Source of the DNA: Ignavibacteria bacterium UBA4661
GTDB taxonomy: Bacteria; Bacteroidota; Ignavibacteria; Kapaibacteriales; UBA4661
NCBI GenBank assembly: GCA_002405405.1
Contig: DHLT01000025.1
Span: 1 to 13,517 of the forward strand
Length of the DNA: 13,517 bases
Direction of reading: 5' to 3'
The notes below the pieces were generated by a model. It searched no databases and had not been told where the DNA came from. It worked only from the letters and a program-made list of their open reading frames with translations. Below are positions 6,168-13,517 of this stretch, one piece after another. How positions within the stretch are numbered: the stretch's first letter is position 1; every line of letters starts with the position of its first letter. A program made the position numbers and the translations under genes.

Positions 6168-7682
6168 TTATTCGTTGCCGGTAAGACGTTTACGCTCATC
6201 TTCGGAGAGCAAGTCCAGCAAGGACATTTCTGACTGCACTGCCTGCGGTGCCGGAAGACGTTCACGACTATTGTTATCGCGACGCTCGCCACGACGGTCA
6301 TTGTTACCGCCTTCACGACGTGGACGATTATCACGACCACCTTCGCCACCCTCGCGACGTTTGCGATCAGTACGCGCAGGACGCTCGCCCCCTTCTTCCG
6401 GTGCTCCACCTTGATCAAACCCTTCCATACCAAGAATCAGTGAGCGATTCTCTGAAGAAAGATCCATGATGATAACACTAATTTGATCGCCTGCTTTGAA
6501 TGGCTCTTTTTGGTTACGCAGATTCGGAACCATTTTACCACGCGGCATAAATCCATCGATTTCTTCTGTCAACGTGATAATGATACCTGATTGCGATACT
6601 TCTTTGACTGTCCCTTGTGCTTGTTGTCCGATTGTAAATTGCGATGCAATAGTATCCCATGGATTAGCTTGCAATTGTTTATAGCCAAGTTGAAGTTTGC
6701 GTTTTGCTGTTGCAACTGACAAGACAACCACTTCAATTTCTTGTCCTTTTTGGAAAAGTTCGCTTGGATGTTTCAGACGTTTTGCCCACGACATTTCAGA
6801 GATATGCACCATCCCTTCTACACCGGATTTTACTTCGACATATACACCAAAATCCGTTACACCACGTACTGTGCCACGGATATGAGTACCCGGAGGCAAT
6901 TCACTTTCGAGCGTTTCCCATGGATCTGACTCAAGCTCTTTCATACTTAAAGAGATACGCTCTTTTGCAGGATCAATTTCCTTAATAATTGCCGTGATTG
7001 TATCACCTTTTTTCAAAATATCTTGTGGTTTTGCAATACGGCGATTGGAGATAGCTGATACGTGGATCATACCATCAACCGGACCAAGATTGACAAACGC
7101 GCCAAACTCTGTGAAGGAAACCACTTTACCTTCCACTTTTTGTCCGACTTGATAATTTTTCATTTCGTCAGCACGCAACAAACGGCGGCGTGTAACAATA
7201 ACGCGTGATTTGTCTTTTTCATTCAACTCATGCACATGCACCGGGAATGTTTCACGGATCAAGGCAAGGTGATCGGTTTCACTTGGATTTACTTTCAATG
7301 AAAGATGTGATGTCGGCAAGAAAAGAGGCATGTTTTTATAGGTTACCAAAATACCGCCGCGCACACGCCGACTACCGGAAACCTCGACTGTTGTACCGGC
7401 TTTTTTCGCCGCAGCAAGCTCTGCATACAGCGCTTCTGCATCATAGCTTGGTCGCTCAACACGCTCTTTTTTAGGTTTTTCCTCACCGCTCACTTCTGAT
7501 GAAGTCTCCCCAACTTCTTCAGTTGAAGCACTTGCCTCAGGAGCAGTTTGCTCAGTTACTGCCTGCTCAGCTACGGTAGCATCCGGCGTTGCTACTGCCT
7601 CAGCAGATACAGGGCTTTCAGTGGATTGCACAGGGGTAGTACCCTCTGTTTCCAACACGGTTTCATTCATCACATCGCTCAT
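6168..7682 (-). CDS. rpsA: Ribosomal protein S1, four-domain form with Arg/Gly-rich tail
   Basis: Binds mRNA on the 30S subunit through OB-fold S1 domains and helps place mRNAs that lack a Shine-Dalgarno. An acidic, Ala/Thr/Glu-rich disordered N-terminus (1-78) is followed by four S1 domains: a degenerate one (about 95-167), then about 177-249 (FTEFGAFVNLGPVDGMIHVS), 262-336 (VTDFGVYVEVKSGVEGMVHISEMSW) and a weaker one at 349-419. The DPWETLESELPPG and NPWDTIASQF linkers match those between domains in E. coli S1. Compared with the six-domain E. coli protein (557 residues), domains 1 and 6 seem to be missing. Residues 424-477 instead form an Arg/Gly/Glu/Asn-rich tail (RREGG, RRGERR), and a short helix follows (SEMSLLDLLSEDERKRL). 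The gene is divergent from mutS and is closed by a strong terminator, so it is probably monocistronic. No Shine-Dalgarno precedes the ATG at 7682. Confidence 0.93.
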   Translation of the reverse strand: MSDVMNETVLETEGTTPVQSTESPVSAEAVATPDATVAEQAVTEQTAPEASASTEEVGETSSEVSGEEKPKKERVERPSYDAEALYAELAAAKKAGTTVEVSGSRRVRGGILVTYKNMPLFLPTSHLSLKVNPSETDHLALIRETFPVHVHELNEKDKSRVIVTRRRLLRADEMKNYQVGQKVEGKVVSFTEFGAFVNLGPVDGMIHVSAISNRRIAKPQDILKKGDTITAIIKEIDPAKERISLSMKELESDPWETLESELPPGTHIRGTVRGVTDFGVYVEVKSGVEGMVHISEMSWAKRLKHPSELFQKGQEIEVVVLSVATAKRKLQLGYKQLQANPWDTIASQFTIGQQAQGTVKEVSQSGIIITLTEEIDGFMPRGKMVPNLRNQKEPFKAGDQISVIIMDLSSENRSLILGMEGFDQGGAPEEGGERPARTDRKRREGGEGGRDNRPRREGGNNDRRGERRDNNSRERLPAPQAVQSEMSLLDLLSEDERKRLTGNE

Positions 7683-7866
7683 AAATCAACAACAAATAGG
7701 GCAAATAATGCCGTAAACAGAAAAGTGAATTGCAGAACAGACTGTAAGTTACGATTTTTGCGCTAATTCGCGCATGACAGAATTACCAAACAACAAGGCG
7801 CAAGCATATCAAGCATAGCTAATCCTATCGCACTCTGCTTCTTTTTCTTCTTCGATTAACTCCGAC
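7683..7866. promoter_or_regulatory. Divergent spacer between rpsA and mutS
   Basis: This 184-base gap has no credible gene and must hold the promoters of both neighbours. For mutS, the plus strand has ATTG (7729-7732), a 20-base spacer and GATTTTTG (7753-7760), one mismatch in each box from the Bacteroidota consensus. The minus strand has no exact TAnnTTTG before rpsA. A weak GGCA/TGCC hairpin lies in the rpsA leader, about 20 bases before its start. Confidence 0.25.
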
Positions 7867-10551
7867 ATGGCAACACGCAAAGACACACCCCTGATGCGAC
7901 AATATCACAGCATCAAACAAAAGCATCCTGATACTGTTCTCCTTTTTCGCTTGGGTGACTTTTTTGAAACATTTGAAGATGATGCTCATATCACTGCAAA
8001 AGTCTGTGGCATTACGCTAACTAAACGCAACAATGGCGAAGCGGGCGATACACCCCTTGCCGGCTTCCCTCATCACCAACTCGATAATTATCTCCCCAAA
8101 TTAGTACGCGCCGGCTATCGTGTTGCTGTCTGCGAACAGCTCGAAGACCCCAAGCAAGCACGTGGCATTGTCCGGCGCGATGTTGTCGAAGTTGTAACGC
8201 CCGGCATTGCTTTCGGTGATAAACTTCTCGATAGCAAAAAGAACAATTATGTTGCCGCAATCAGTCTCATTGCTACCAAACATGCAATCATAATCGGATA
8301 TAGTTGTGCCGATGTTTCAACCGGCGAATATTTCACAGCCGAAATATCTGCCGATGCTATCAGCGACATCATCGAAGCAACCCAACCTGCAGAAATCCTC
8401 CTTTCAAAAACACTCGCCAAAGAGATGGGTGGCGCTTCTGCACAAGAACCTTCTTCTGCCATTCATCGAATTGTACAAGCCATTGGTGCATTGTCGCACA
8501 AACCCATTCTGACGAAGCGTGAAGATTGGATTTTTGAAGAAATTTTTTGTCGAGAACAGATTATACAGCACTTCAAAACAGCATCGCTCAAAGGATTTGG
8601 CATTGATACTATGTCAGCAGGTATCGTCGCCGCAGGTGCCGTCCTTCACTATATTCACGACACGCAAAAAAATGTTGGCGCCTATCTTCGACCACTGAGC
8701 GTGTTTCATTTGGGTGATGGCATGATCCTCGATAGTGCCACAAAACGTAATCTTGAAATCACACTCTCGTTGTATGACCAATCTCGGGAAGGCACACTCA
8801 TTGGCATTCTTGACAAAACAGAAACAGCAATGGGTGCGCGTCTCTTAAAAAAATGGATTACTCGTCCATTGTGTGCTGTCGAGCGCATCCAGCAACGTTT
8901 ATCGGCAGTCCGCGCCTTAGTACAAGATCATGGTTTATGTTTAGCACTCCGCCAAGAACTACATCATGTTGGCGACATCGAACGCTTGGTTTCACGTGTT
9001 TGCACTGCACGTGCGACACCGCGTGACCTTGTTGCCTTACGATCATCATTGGAACACATCATACCGATCCAACGGTTGCTTGCCAGCAGCACACTACAAA
9101 GTTTACATGGACTTGCTGAACGCTTTCAATCGCCCCAAGAAGTCCTTGACTTACTTCACCGCGCACTGCCTGACGAAGCACCTGCACTCGTTGGCGGAGG
9201 TGATGTATTCCGTATGGGCTATTCGCAAGAAATTGACGATATCCGCTCGATCATGTATTCCGCTAAAACATGGCTTGCCGACTATCAAGAGCGTGAACGA
9301 CAAACAAGCGGGATCTCTTCACTCAAAGTAAGCTTTTATGGTGTATTTGGATACTATATTGAGATTACCCACACGCACAAACACCGTATCCCCGATTATT
9401 ATGAACGGAAGCAAACACTCACAAATGCCGAACGCTATATTACGCCCGAACTCAAAGAGATGGAATCCAAAATTCTTCATGCCGAAGAAAATATTGCAAC
9501 GATTGAGCGTACTCTTTTTCAGGAATTACGTTTGCAGATTGCCAATTATGCAGACATGCTCTTACAGAATGCTGAGCTACTGGCAATTACCGATTGCTTA
9601 CACAGTTTTGCACAGTGTGCCGTTGCCTATAATTTTTGCGAGCCAACCGTTGATACTTCCGAGACACTAACTATTGTGCGTGGGCGGCATCCGGTCGTCG
9701 AACGCTTACTGCCATTGGGAGAATCTTTTACAGCGAATTCCACAACTTTGAATACCGAAACAGAACAAATTCATATTATCACCGGTCCGAACATGTCGGG
9801 CAAATCGAGCTATCTGCGACAAGTGGGCTTGATTGTTCTTCTTGCGCAAATTGGTTCTTTTGTTCCTGCGGAATCAGCTCATATTGGCTTGGTAGATCGC
9901 ATTTTTACGCGCGTGGGAGCGCAAGACAATATCACGCAAGGTGAGAGTACTTTTTTAGTGGAAATGCAAGAAGCGGCAAACATTATCAATAATGCTTCAC
10001 GTAAAAGTTTGATTTTGCTTGATGAAGTTGGGCGTGGCACAGCGACATTCGATGGGATTGCGATTGCACGGGCAATTGCAGAATATATTCATCAAAAGAT
10101 TGGTGCTCGAACACTCTTTGCTACACATTATCATGAACTTACATCGCTTGCGGAAGAATTCTCTCGCATTGCGAATTACAAAGCTGATGTCCGCGAAACA
10201 GGAACGAACATTGTCTTCCTTCGTTCGATTGTTAAAGGCAGTGCTTCTCATTCATTTGGTATTCATGTTGCGGCAATGGCAGGATTACCGAAAGACTTGA
10301 CCGACCGTGCGGATACTATTATGCATGAGTTAGAGTCTTCCTCCAGTCATCGCTCCTTACTTGGCATACAAACAAATGACAAACCCATACAGGCTCATGA
10401 GATATCTCATGAGCCAAGTGAGCCACAATTTTCTCTGTTTGAAATTCGCGATGATCGCCTACGCGAGCAGATTCGCAATATTGATCTGCACAGCATTACG
10501 CCCATACAAGCATTAGGTATTTTGGAAGAGCTTCAAAAGCAAGTACGATAA
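7867..10551 (+). CDS. mutS: DNA mismatch repair protein MutS
   Basis: Mismatch-recognition ATPase of the MutS1 type, 894 residues (family about 850-900). The N-terminal mismatch-binding domain carries the Phe-x-Glu reader in GDFFETF (Phe32, Glu34), right after the typical TPLMRQYHSIKQKHPD opening. Connector, core and clamp domains follow (about 130-560). The ATPase has Walker A GPNMSGKS (640-647), STFLVEM (694-700), and Walker B with Asp719 and Glu720 in LLDEVGRGTATFDG. GSASHSFGIHVAAMAGLP is the conserved segment after the ATPase core. A variable linker holds QFSLF (854-858), a good match to the beta-clamp binding motif, and the C-terminal SITPIQALGILEELQKQ is the dimer/tetramer helix motif. 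All motifs are intact, so the protein should be active. No Shine-Dalgarno precedes the ATG. It converges with hisG, with 17 bases between stop codons. MutL is not in the window. Confidence 0.97.
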   Translation: MATRKDTPLMRQYHSIKQKHPDTVLLFRLGDFFETFEDDAHITAKVCGITLTKRNNGEAGDTPLAGFPHHQLDNYLPKLVRAGYRVAVCEQLEDPKQARGIVRRDVVEVVTPGIAFGDKLLDSKKNNYVAAISLIATKHAIIIGYSCADVSTGEYFTAEISADAISDIIEATQPAEILLSKTLAKEMGGASAQEPSSAIHRIVQAIGALSHKPILTKREDWIFEEIFCREQIIQHFKTASLKGFGIDTMSAGIVAAGAVLHYIHDTQKNVGAYLRPLSVFHLGDGMILDSATKRNLEITLSLYDQSREGTLIGILDKTETAMGARLLKKWITRPLCAVERIQQRLSAVRALVQDHGLCLALRQELHHVGDIERLVSRVCTARATPRDLVALRSSLEHIIPIQRLLASSTLQSLHGLAERFQSPQEVLDLLHRALPDEAPALVGGGDVFRMGYSQEIDDIRSIMYSAKTWLADYQERERQTSGISSLKVSFYGVFGYYIEITHTHKHRIPDYYERKQTLTNAERYITPELKEMESKILHAEENIATIERTLFQELRLQIANYADMLLQNAELLAITDCLHSFAQCAVAYNFCEPTVDTSETLTIVRGRHPVVERLLPLGESFTANSTTLNTETEQIHIITGPNMSGKSSYLRQVGLIVLLAQIGSFVPAESAHIGLVDRIFTRVGAQDNITQGESTFLVEMQEAANIINNASRKSLILLDEVGRGTATFDGIAIARAIAEYIHQKIGARTLFATHYHELTSLAEEFSRIANYKADVRETGTNIVFLRSIVKGSASHSFGIHVAAMAGLPKDLTDRADTIMHELESSSSHRSLLGIQTNDKPIQAHEISHEPSEPQFSLFEIRDDRLREQIRNIDLHSITPIQALGILEELQKQVR
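10392..10415. repeat. Perfect 24-bp palindrome inside the mutS linker
   Basis: The half-site GGCTCATGAGAT is followed directly by its exact reverse complement, with no loop. Each half contains the octamer CTCATGAG (10394-10401 and 10406-10413), itself a palindrome, so the unit is also a direct repeat. It encodes the poorly conserved HEISHEP stretch just before the QFSLF clamp-binding motif. Confidence 0.9.
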
Positions 10552-10568
10552 TGTGGGCGCATTGCGAA

Positions 10569-11438
10569 CTATACAATCATCTTTTCGATAGGAAGGACTA
10601 AAATTCCCTGAGCACCTTCCGAACGCAACCTGCCGATAATTTCCCAAAATGTATCCTCGGGTACCACCGAATGGACTGCACTCCACCCCTTATCTGCAAG
10701 CGGTGTTACGGTTGGACTTTTGATACCGGGCAATATGGCAAGGATACGATCCAGAGAAGACGTTGGTGCATTCAAGACAATGTACTTGGTTTTCTTTGCA
10801 CGACTCACCGCATGAATACGGAAACGCAAATCATCAAGAACCTTGATCTGTTCTGACGTAAGATGCTTGCCTTGAATCATGACAGCTTCTGAGCGATAGA
10901 TAATTTCTGCTTCCTTTAAGCCATTGCTCATAAGAGTCGAACCCGAACTTACGATGTCGCAAATAGCATCAGCAAGACCAATACTCGGTGCAATTTCGAC
11001 CGAACCACTTATCTCGTGAATGTCGGCAACCACACCTTTATCGGCGAGATACGTTTGAAGAATATGCGGAAACGACGTGGCGATACGTTTGCCCTGCAAA
11101 CTCTGCACACCGCCATAGACTTGCTCTTTGGGGATTGCGAGAGAAAGTCGGCAACGAGAAAAACCGAGGCGTTCAGCAATATCAACATGCGTTTTAATAT
11201 GGGCTGAATGAGCTTCAGCTTCTACCAATACATTCTCACCAACAATGCCAATATCAGCAACACCGTCGGCAACATAGGCGGGGATATCATCATCGCGCAA
11301 GAAGAGAAATTCTAACGGGAAATTGAATGCCGGCGATTTGAGTGTTCCTGATTTATTAAAGTCTAAACCACACTCACGCATGAGTTCGAGGGAGTCATCT
11401 GTCAAGCGACCGGATTTTTGAATAGCGAGTTTAATCAT
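10569..11438 (-). CDS. hisG: ATP phosphoribosyltransferase, long form
   Basis: Catalyses the first step of histidine synthesis: ATP plus PRPP gives phosphoribosyl-ATP. The 289-residue length marks the long, homohexameric form that carries its own regulatory domain and needs no HisZ. The catalytic part shows KLAIQKSGRL at the N-terminus, the DIGIVGENVL segment (62-71), GKRIATSFPHILQTYL (116-131) and the PRPP-binding loop CDIVSSGSTLMSNGL (160-174). The C-terminal domain (about 193-289; LNAPTSSLDRILAILPG, GWSAVHSVVPEDTFWEIIGRLRSEGAQGILVLPIEKM) is the ACT-like histidine-feedback domain. No other his gene is in view; upstream on the same strand, 31 bases away, is cutA. The T-rich 31-base gap has no stem, so hisG is probably co-transcribed with cutA and the ABC exporter. 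No Shine-Dalgarno is seen. Confidence 0.96.
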   Translation of the reverse strand: MIKLAIQKSGRLTDDSLELMRECGLDFNKSGTLKSPAFNFPLEFLFLRDDDIPAYVADGVADIGIVGENVLVEAEAHSAHIKTHVDIAERLGFSRCRLSLAIPKEQVYGGVQSLQGKRIATSFPHILQTYLADKGVVADIHEISGSVEIAPSIGLADAICDIVSSGSTLMSNGLKEAEIIYRSEAVMIQGKHLTSEQIKVLDDLRFRIHAVSRAKKTKYIVLNAPTSSLDRILAILPGIKSPTVTPLADKGWSAVHSVVPEDTFWEIIGRLRSEGAQGILVLPIEKMIV

Positions 11439-11469
11439 GGTCTATAAAAAAAGAAAAAGAAATAATTGG

Positions 11470-11808
11470 CTATGCCATTTGTTCGTGCAACCACGCAAAA
11501 TAAGGTGCATTGACCGACAAAATCGGTACTTCAAGAATACAAGGAACATCATACGTATGGAGTGCTGCGATCCGTTGGCGCACATCTGCAACATGTGCTG
11601 TTGTTGTTTTGACAATCAGCACACACTCTTGCGACACAGCTATATCACCTTGCCAATGATAATGCGATTCCATGTGAGGCAGAATATTAATACATGCAGC
11701 AAGACGTTCACCAAGCAGTGTCCGCCCCAGTAAACGCGCTTGTTCAATATGCTCTGTTGTAATATAGAGCAAGACGATATCAGGTGTTGATGTTGATATT
11801 GTTGTCAT
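11470..11808 (-). CDS. cutA: CutA-type divalent-ion tolerance protein
   Basis: Small PII-like ferredoxin-fold protein of 112 residues that forms very stable trimers. The name comes from copper tolerance in E. coli, but its biochemical role in most bacteria is not settled. Conserved family features run through the protein: IVLLYITTEHIEQARLLGRTLL, ERLAACINILP (34-44), SHYHWQGDI (48-56), the KTT turn, and the C-terminal LHTYDVPCILEVPI (83-96). The length is typical. Its ATG lies 24 bases after the ABC exporter stop codon, and its own stop lies 31 bases before hisG, which suggests one transcript. A G-rich stretch about 12 bases upstream is not a proper Shine-Dalgarno. Confidence 0.95.
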   Translation of the reverse strand: MTTISTSTPDIVLLYITTEHIEQARLLGRTLLGERLAACINILPHMESHYHWQGDIAVSQECVLIVKTTTAHVADVRQRIAALHTYDVPCILEVPILSVNAPYFAWLHEQMA

Positions 11809-11832
11809 GTACGAAGAATTCCCCCGAAGACA

Positions 11833-13517
11833 TCATGCAAGGAGTTGTTCCTTGTATTGCAAACGATACAGCTTGGCATACAGACCATTTTTCTCAAGAA
11901 GTTCTTGGTGCGTTCCCATTTCGCGGAGAGCACCATGATGCAAGACAATAATTTTATCGGCATGTTGAATTGTTGAAAGCCGATGAGCAATAACAATAGA
12001 TGTTCGACCATGCAAGAGTTTTGCAACTGCTTGCTCAATAAGCTGTTCGGTTGCAGTATCAACATTGGCAGTAGCCTCATCAAGAATCAAAATATCGGGG
12101 TTACGCACTAATGCCCGTGCAAAAGAAATTAATTGCTTTTGTCCCACAGATAGCGAAGCACCACGTTCCATCACTTGCGTGTTATAAGCATCTGGTAAAC
12201 GCTCGATAAATTCTCCTGCTCCAACAGCATGAGCCGCCAAACGAATCTGCTCGTCGGTAATCGTTTCATCGCCCAAAGAAATATTATCCTTGATCGACCG
12301 TGAGAATAAGAATACATCTTGCAGAACAATGGCGATATGTTTACGCAGGGAATACTGCTGAATATCGCGAATACTTTTACCATCAACGAGGATATCACCA
12401 CCCTGAAACTCATAGAAGCGCGACAAGAGGTTCATCAACGAAGATTTACCTGCACCCGTTGCTCCGACGATCGCAACCGTCTGTCCTTTTTCGACCGTAA
12501 ATGATACTCCTTTCAGAACAGGATTAACACCATCATAGGCAAATTCTACATTGCGAAATTCGATCGCATGGTCAAATGTTTCGATGGGTTGAGCATTCGG
12601 ATTATCACGCACAAACGAATCCTCGTCCAACAAAACAAAAATGCGCTCGCTCGATACCATGGCACTTTGGAGGGTGTTATATTTCTCCGACAAATCGCGT
12701 ACCGGGCGAAAGAATTGTTCCATGTACTGCGAAAAGGCAATCAGCACACCAATACTCATTGTACCTTGTAAAATATTTTCTGATGCGTACCACAATGCCA
12801 AGCACACAGCAATGGTACTCAACATTTCTACAACCGGAAAAAACGAAGCATAATAAAACACGGAGCGAATGTGGGCTTTGGTGTGAGCTGTGTTGATATC
12901 ATGAAACTGTTGAAACTGCTGTTGCTCTTGCGAAAAGAGTTGGATAATATTGATACCGGAAAGATATTCATTCAAAAAGGTATTCAACCGTGCAATTTGT
13001 TTACGTATTTCCCGATACTGCTTGCGAACTGCCTTGCGAAAGATATTGGTTGCGATCAACAGAAGAGGTACAATCCCAATAGTAAGTAACGCCAACTGCC
13101 AATTTGTGGCAAACATGAAGAATACGATCCACAGGATAACAAAGACATCCGTAATAATCATCACAATGCCGGATGACAACACTTCATTCAGTACTTCGAC
13201 ATCACTGGTTACACGGGTAACAAGACGACCTATCGGGGTTGTGTCATAAAATCGCAAAGAGAGCACTTGCAATCGCTCGTACAATTTGATTCGTAAGTCA
13301 AGAATCGCCGACTGTCCAATCCACTGCATCAAGATAGACAGTGCGTAATTAAACACTCCCTGCAACAACATCAAACCGATGATACAGCCAATAATAAAGA
13401 GTAAACCATGCCAATCTTTATGGGCAATTTTATCATCAATAGCGAGGCGCATCAAATAGGGACGCAATGGTCCCATCGCAGAGGCGAGCATCGTCAGCGT
13501 AATCGCGCTAAAGACTT
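11833..13517 (-). CDS. ABC exporter half-transporter (membrane domain fused to ATPase), N-terminus missing
   Basis: Type IV (B-family) ABC exporter with a membrane domain and an ATPase in one chain. The frame stays open to the window edge, and the family usually has a few dozen more residues before the visible MGPLRPYLMRLAIDDKI, so the start lies outside; the ATG at 13491 is probably internal. About six helices span the first 290 visible residues. FYDTTPIGRLVTRVTSDVEVLNE is the usual coupling-region motif. The ATPase has Walker A GATGAGKSS (12439-12465), signature LSVGQ (12139-12153, Val where most have Gly), Walker B and catalytic Glu in ILILDEA (12073-12093), and an IAHRLST switch His. Both ATP-site halves look functional, so it can work as a homodimer, although LSxGQKQLISFARAL also occurs in heterodimeric multidrug exporters. 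A possible partner gene may lie to the right of the window. The substrate is unknown. It is the first visible gene of the cutA-hisG run. Confidence 0.92.
   Translation of the reverse strand, partial: VFSAITLTMLASAMGPLRPYLMRLAIDDKIAHKDWHGLLFIIGCIIGLMLLQGVFNYALSILMQWIGQSAILDLRIKLYERLQVLSLRFYDTTPIGRLVTRVTSDVEVLNEVLSSGIVMIITDVFVILWIVFFMFATNWQLALLTIGIVPLLLIATNIFRKAVRKQYREIRKQIARLNTFLNEYLSGINIIQLFSQEQQQFQQFHDINTAHTKAHIRSVFYYASFFPVVEMLSTIAVCLALWYASENILQGTMSIGVLIAFSQYMEQFFRPVRDLSEKYNTLQSAMVSSERIFVLLDEDSFVRDNPNAQPIETFDHAIEFRNVEFAYDGVNPVLKGVSFTVEKGQTVAIVGATGAGKSSLMNLLSRFYEFQGGDILVDGKSIRDIQQYSLRKHIAIVLQDVFLFSRSIKDNISLGDETITDEQIRLAAHAVGAGEFIERLPDAYNTQVMERGASLSVGQKQLISFARALVRNPDILILDEATANVDTATEQLIEQAVAKLLHGRTSIVIAHRLSTIQHADKIIVLHHGALREMGTHQELLEKNGLYAKLYRLQYKEQLLA

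Noticed and set aside
6175..6414. Plus-strand open frame rich in Arg and Ser, like an SR-type protein
   Set aside because: It is the antisense shadow of the Arg/Gly-rich tail of rpsA; the skewed codons there keep other frames open. It has no start context or family features.
11805..12083. 92-codon minus-strand frame across the end of the ABC exporter gene, touching the cutA start
   Set aside because: It overlaps the conserved ATPase region in another frame, and its product shows no family motif.
1..13517. A defence island, CRISPR array, prophage, insertion sequence, tRNA or rRNA gene
   Set aside because: I saw no spaced direct repeats, transposase or integrase motifs, cloverleaf-type sequence or rRNA segments. 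The genes are housekeeping or common transport families.

Overview
The window looks like chromosomal DNA of an FCB-group bacterium (Bacteroidota, Chlorobiota, Ignavibacteria or 'Kapabacteria'-type lineage). The evidence is an isoprenyl transferase gene followed by a BamA-type gene on the same strand, the ALSYSGRW motif in UppS, a Bacteroidota-like serine palmitoyltransferase homologue, a long-form HisG, a general lack of Shine-Dalgarno sequences, and several matches to the Bacteroidota -7 element TAnnTTTG in front of genes. The placement rests on remembered family features, not on a search. I see no phage, insertion sequence, CRISPR array, tRNA or rRNA.

Layout, left to right. Positions 1-1388 (minus strand) hold uppS and then the start of bamA, an envelope-biogenesis pair. 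A 280-base AT-rich divergent spacer follows, with candidate promoters for uppS and a near-palindrome in front of the next gene. Positions 1669-3915 (plus strand) hold a serine palmitoyltransferase-like PLP enzyme and then a PrsW-type intramembrane protease, separated by two tandem hairpins. Positions 3933-6041 (minus strand) hold an EamA/DMT exporter and a zinc-free quinone-oxidoreductase-like dehydrogenase. Positions 6168-7682 (minus strand) hold ribosomal protein S1, with a clear intrinsic terminator behind it. Divergent from it is mutS (7867-10551, plus). It converges on hisG (10569-11438, minus), which lies at the end of a tight minus-strand run: ABC exporter (N-terminus cut by the window edge), cutA, hisG.

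Most genes are housekeeping: lipid carrier synthesis and outer-membrane assembly (uppS, bamA), sphingoid lipid synthesis (inferred), translation (rpsA), mismatch repair (mutS) and histidine synthesis (hisG). I did not find a new multi-gene system. Worth a second look are a perfect 24-bp palindrome inside the mutS linker, a four-domain S1 protein with an Arg/Gly-rich tail, the single strong Shine-Dalgarno site (on the exporter gene) in a window otherwise without them, the operator-like inverted repeat before the palmitoyltransferase-like gene, and the tandem hairpins before prsW.
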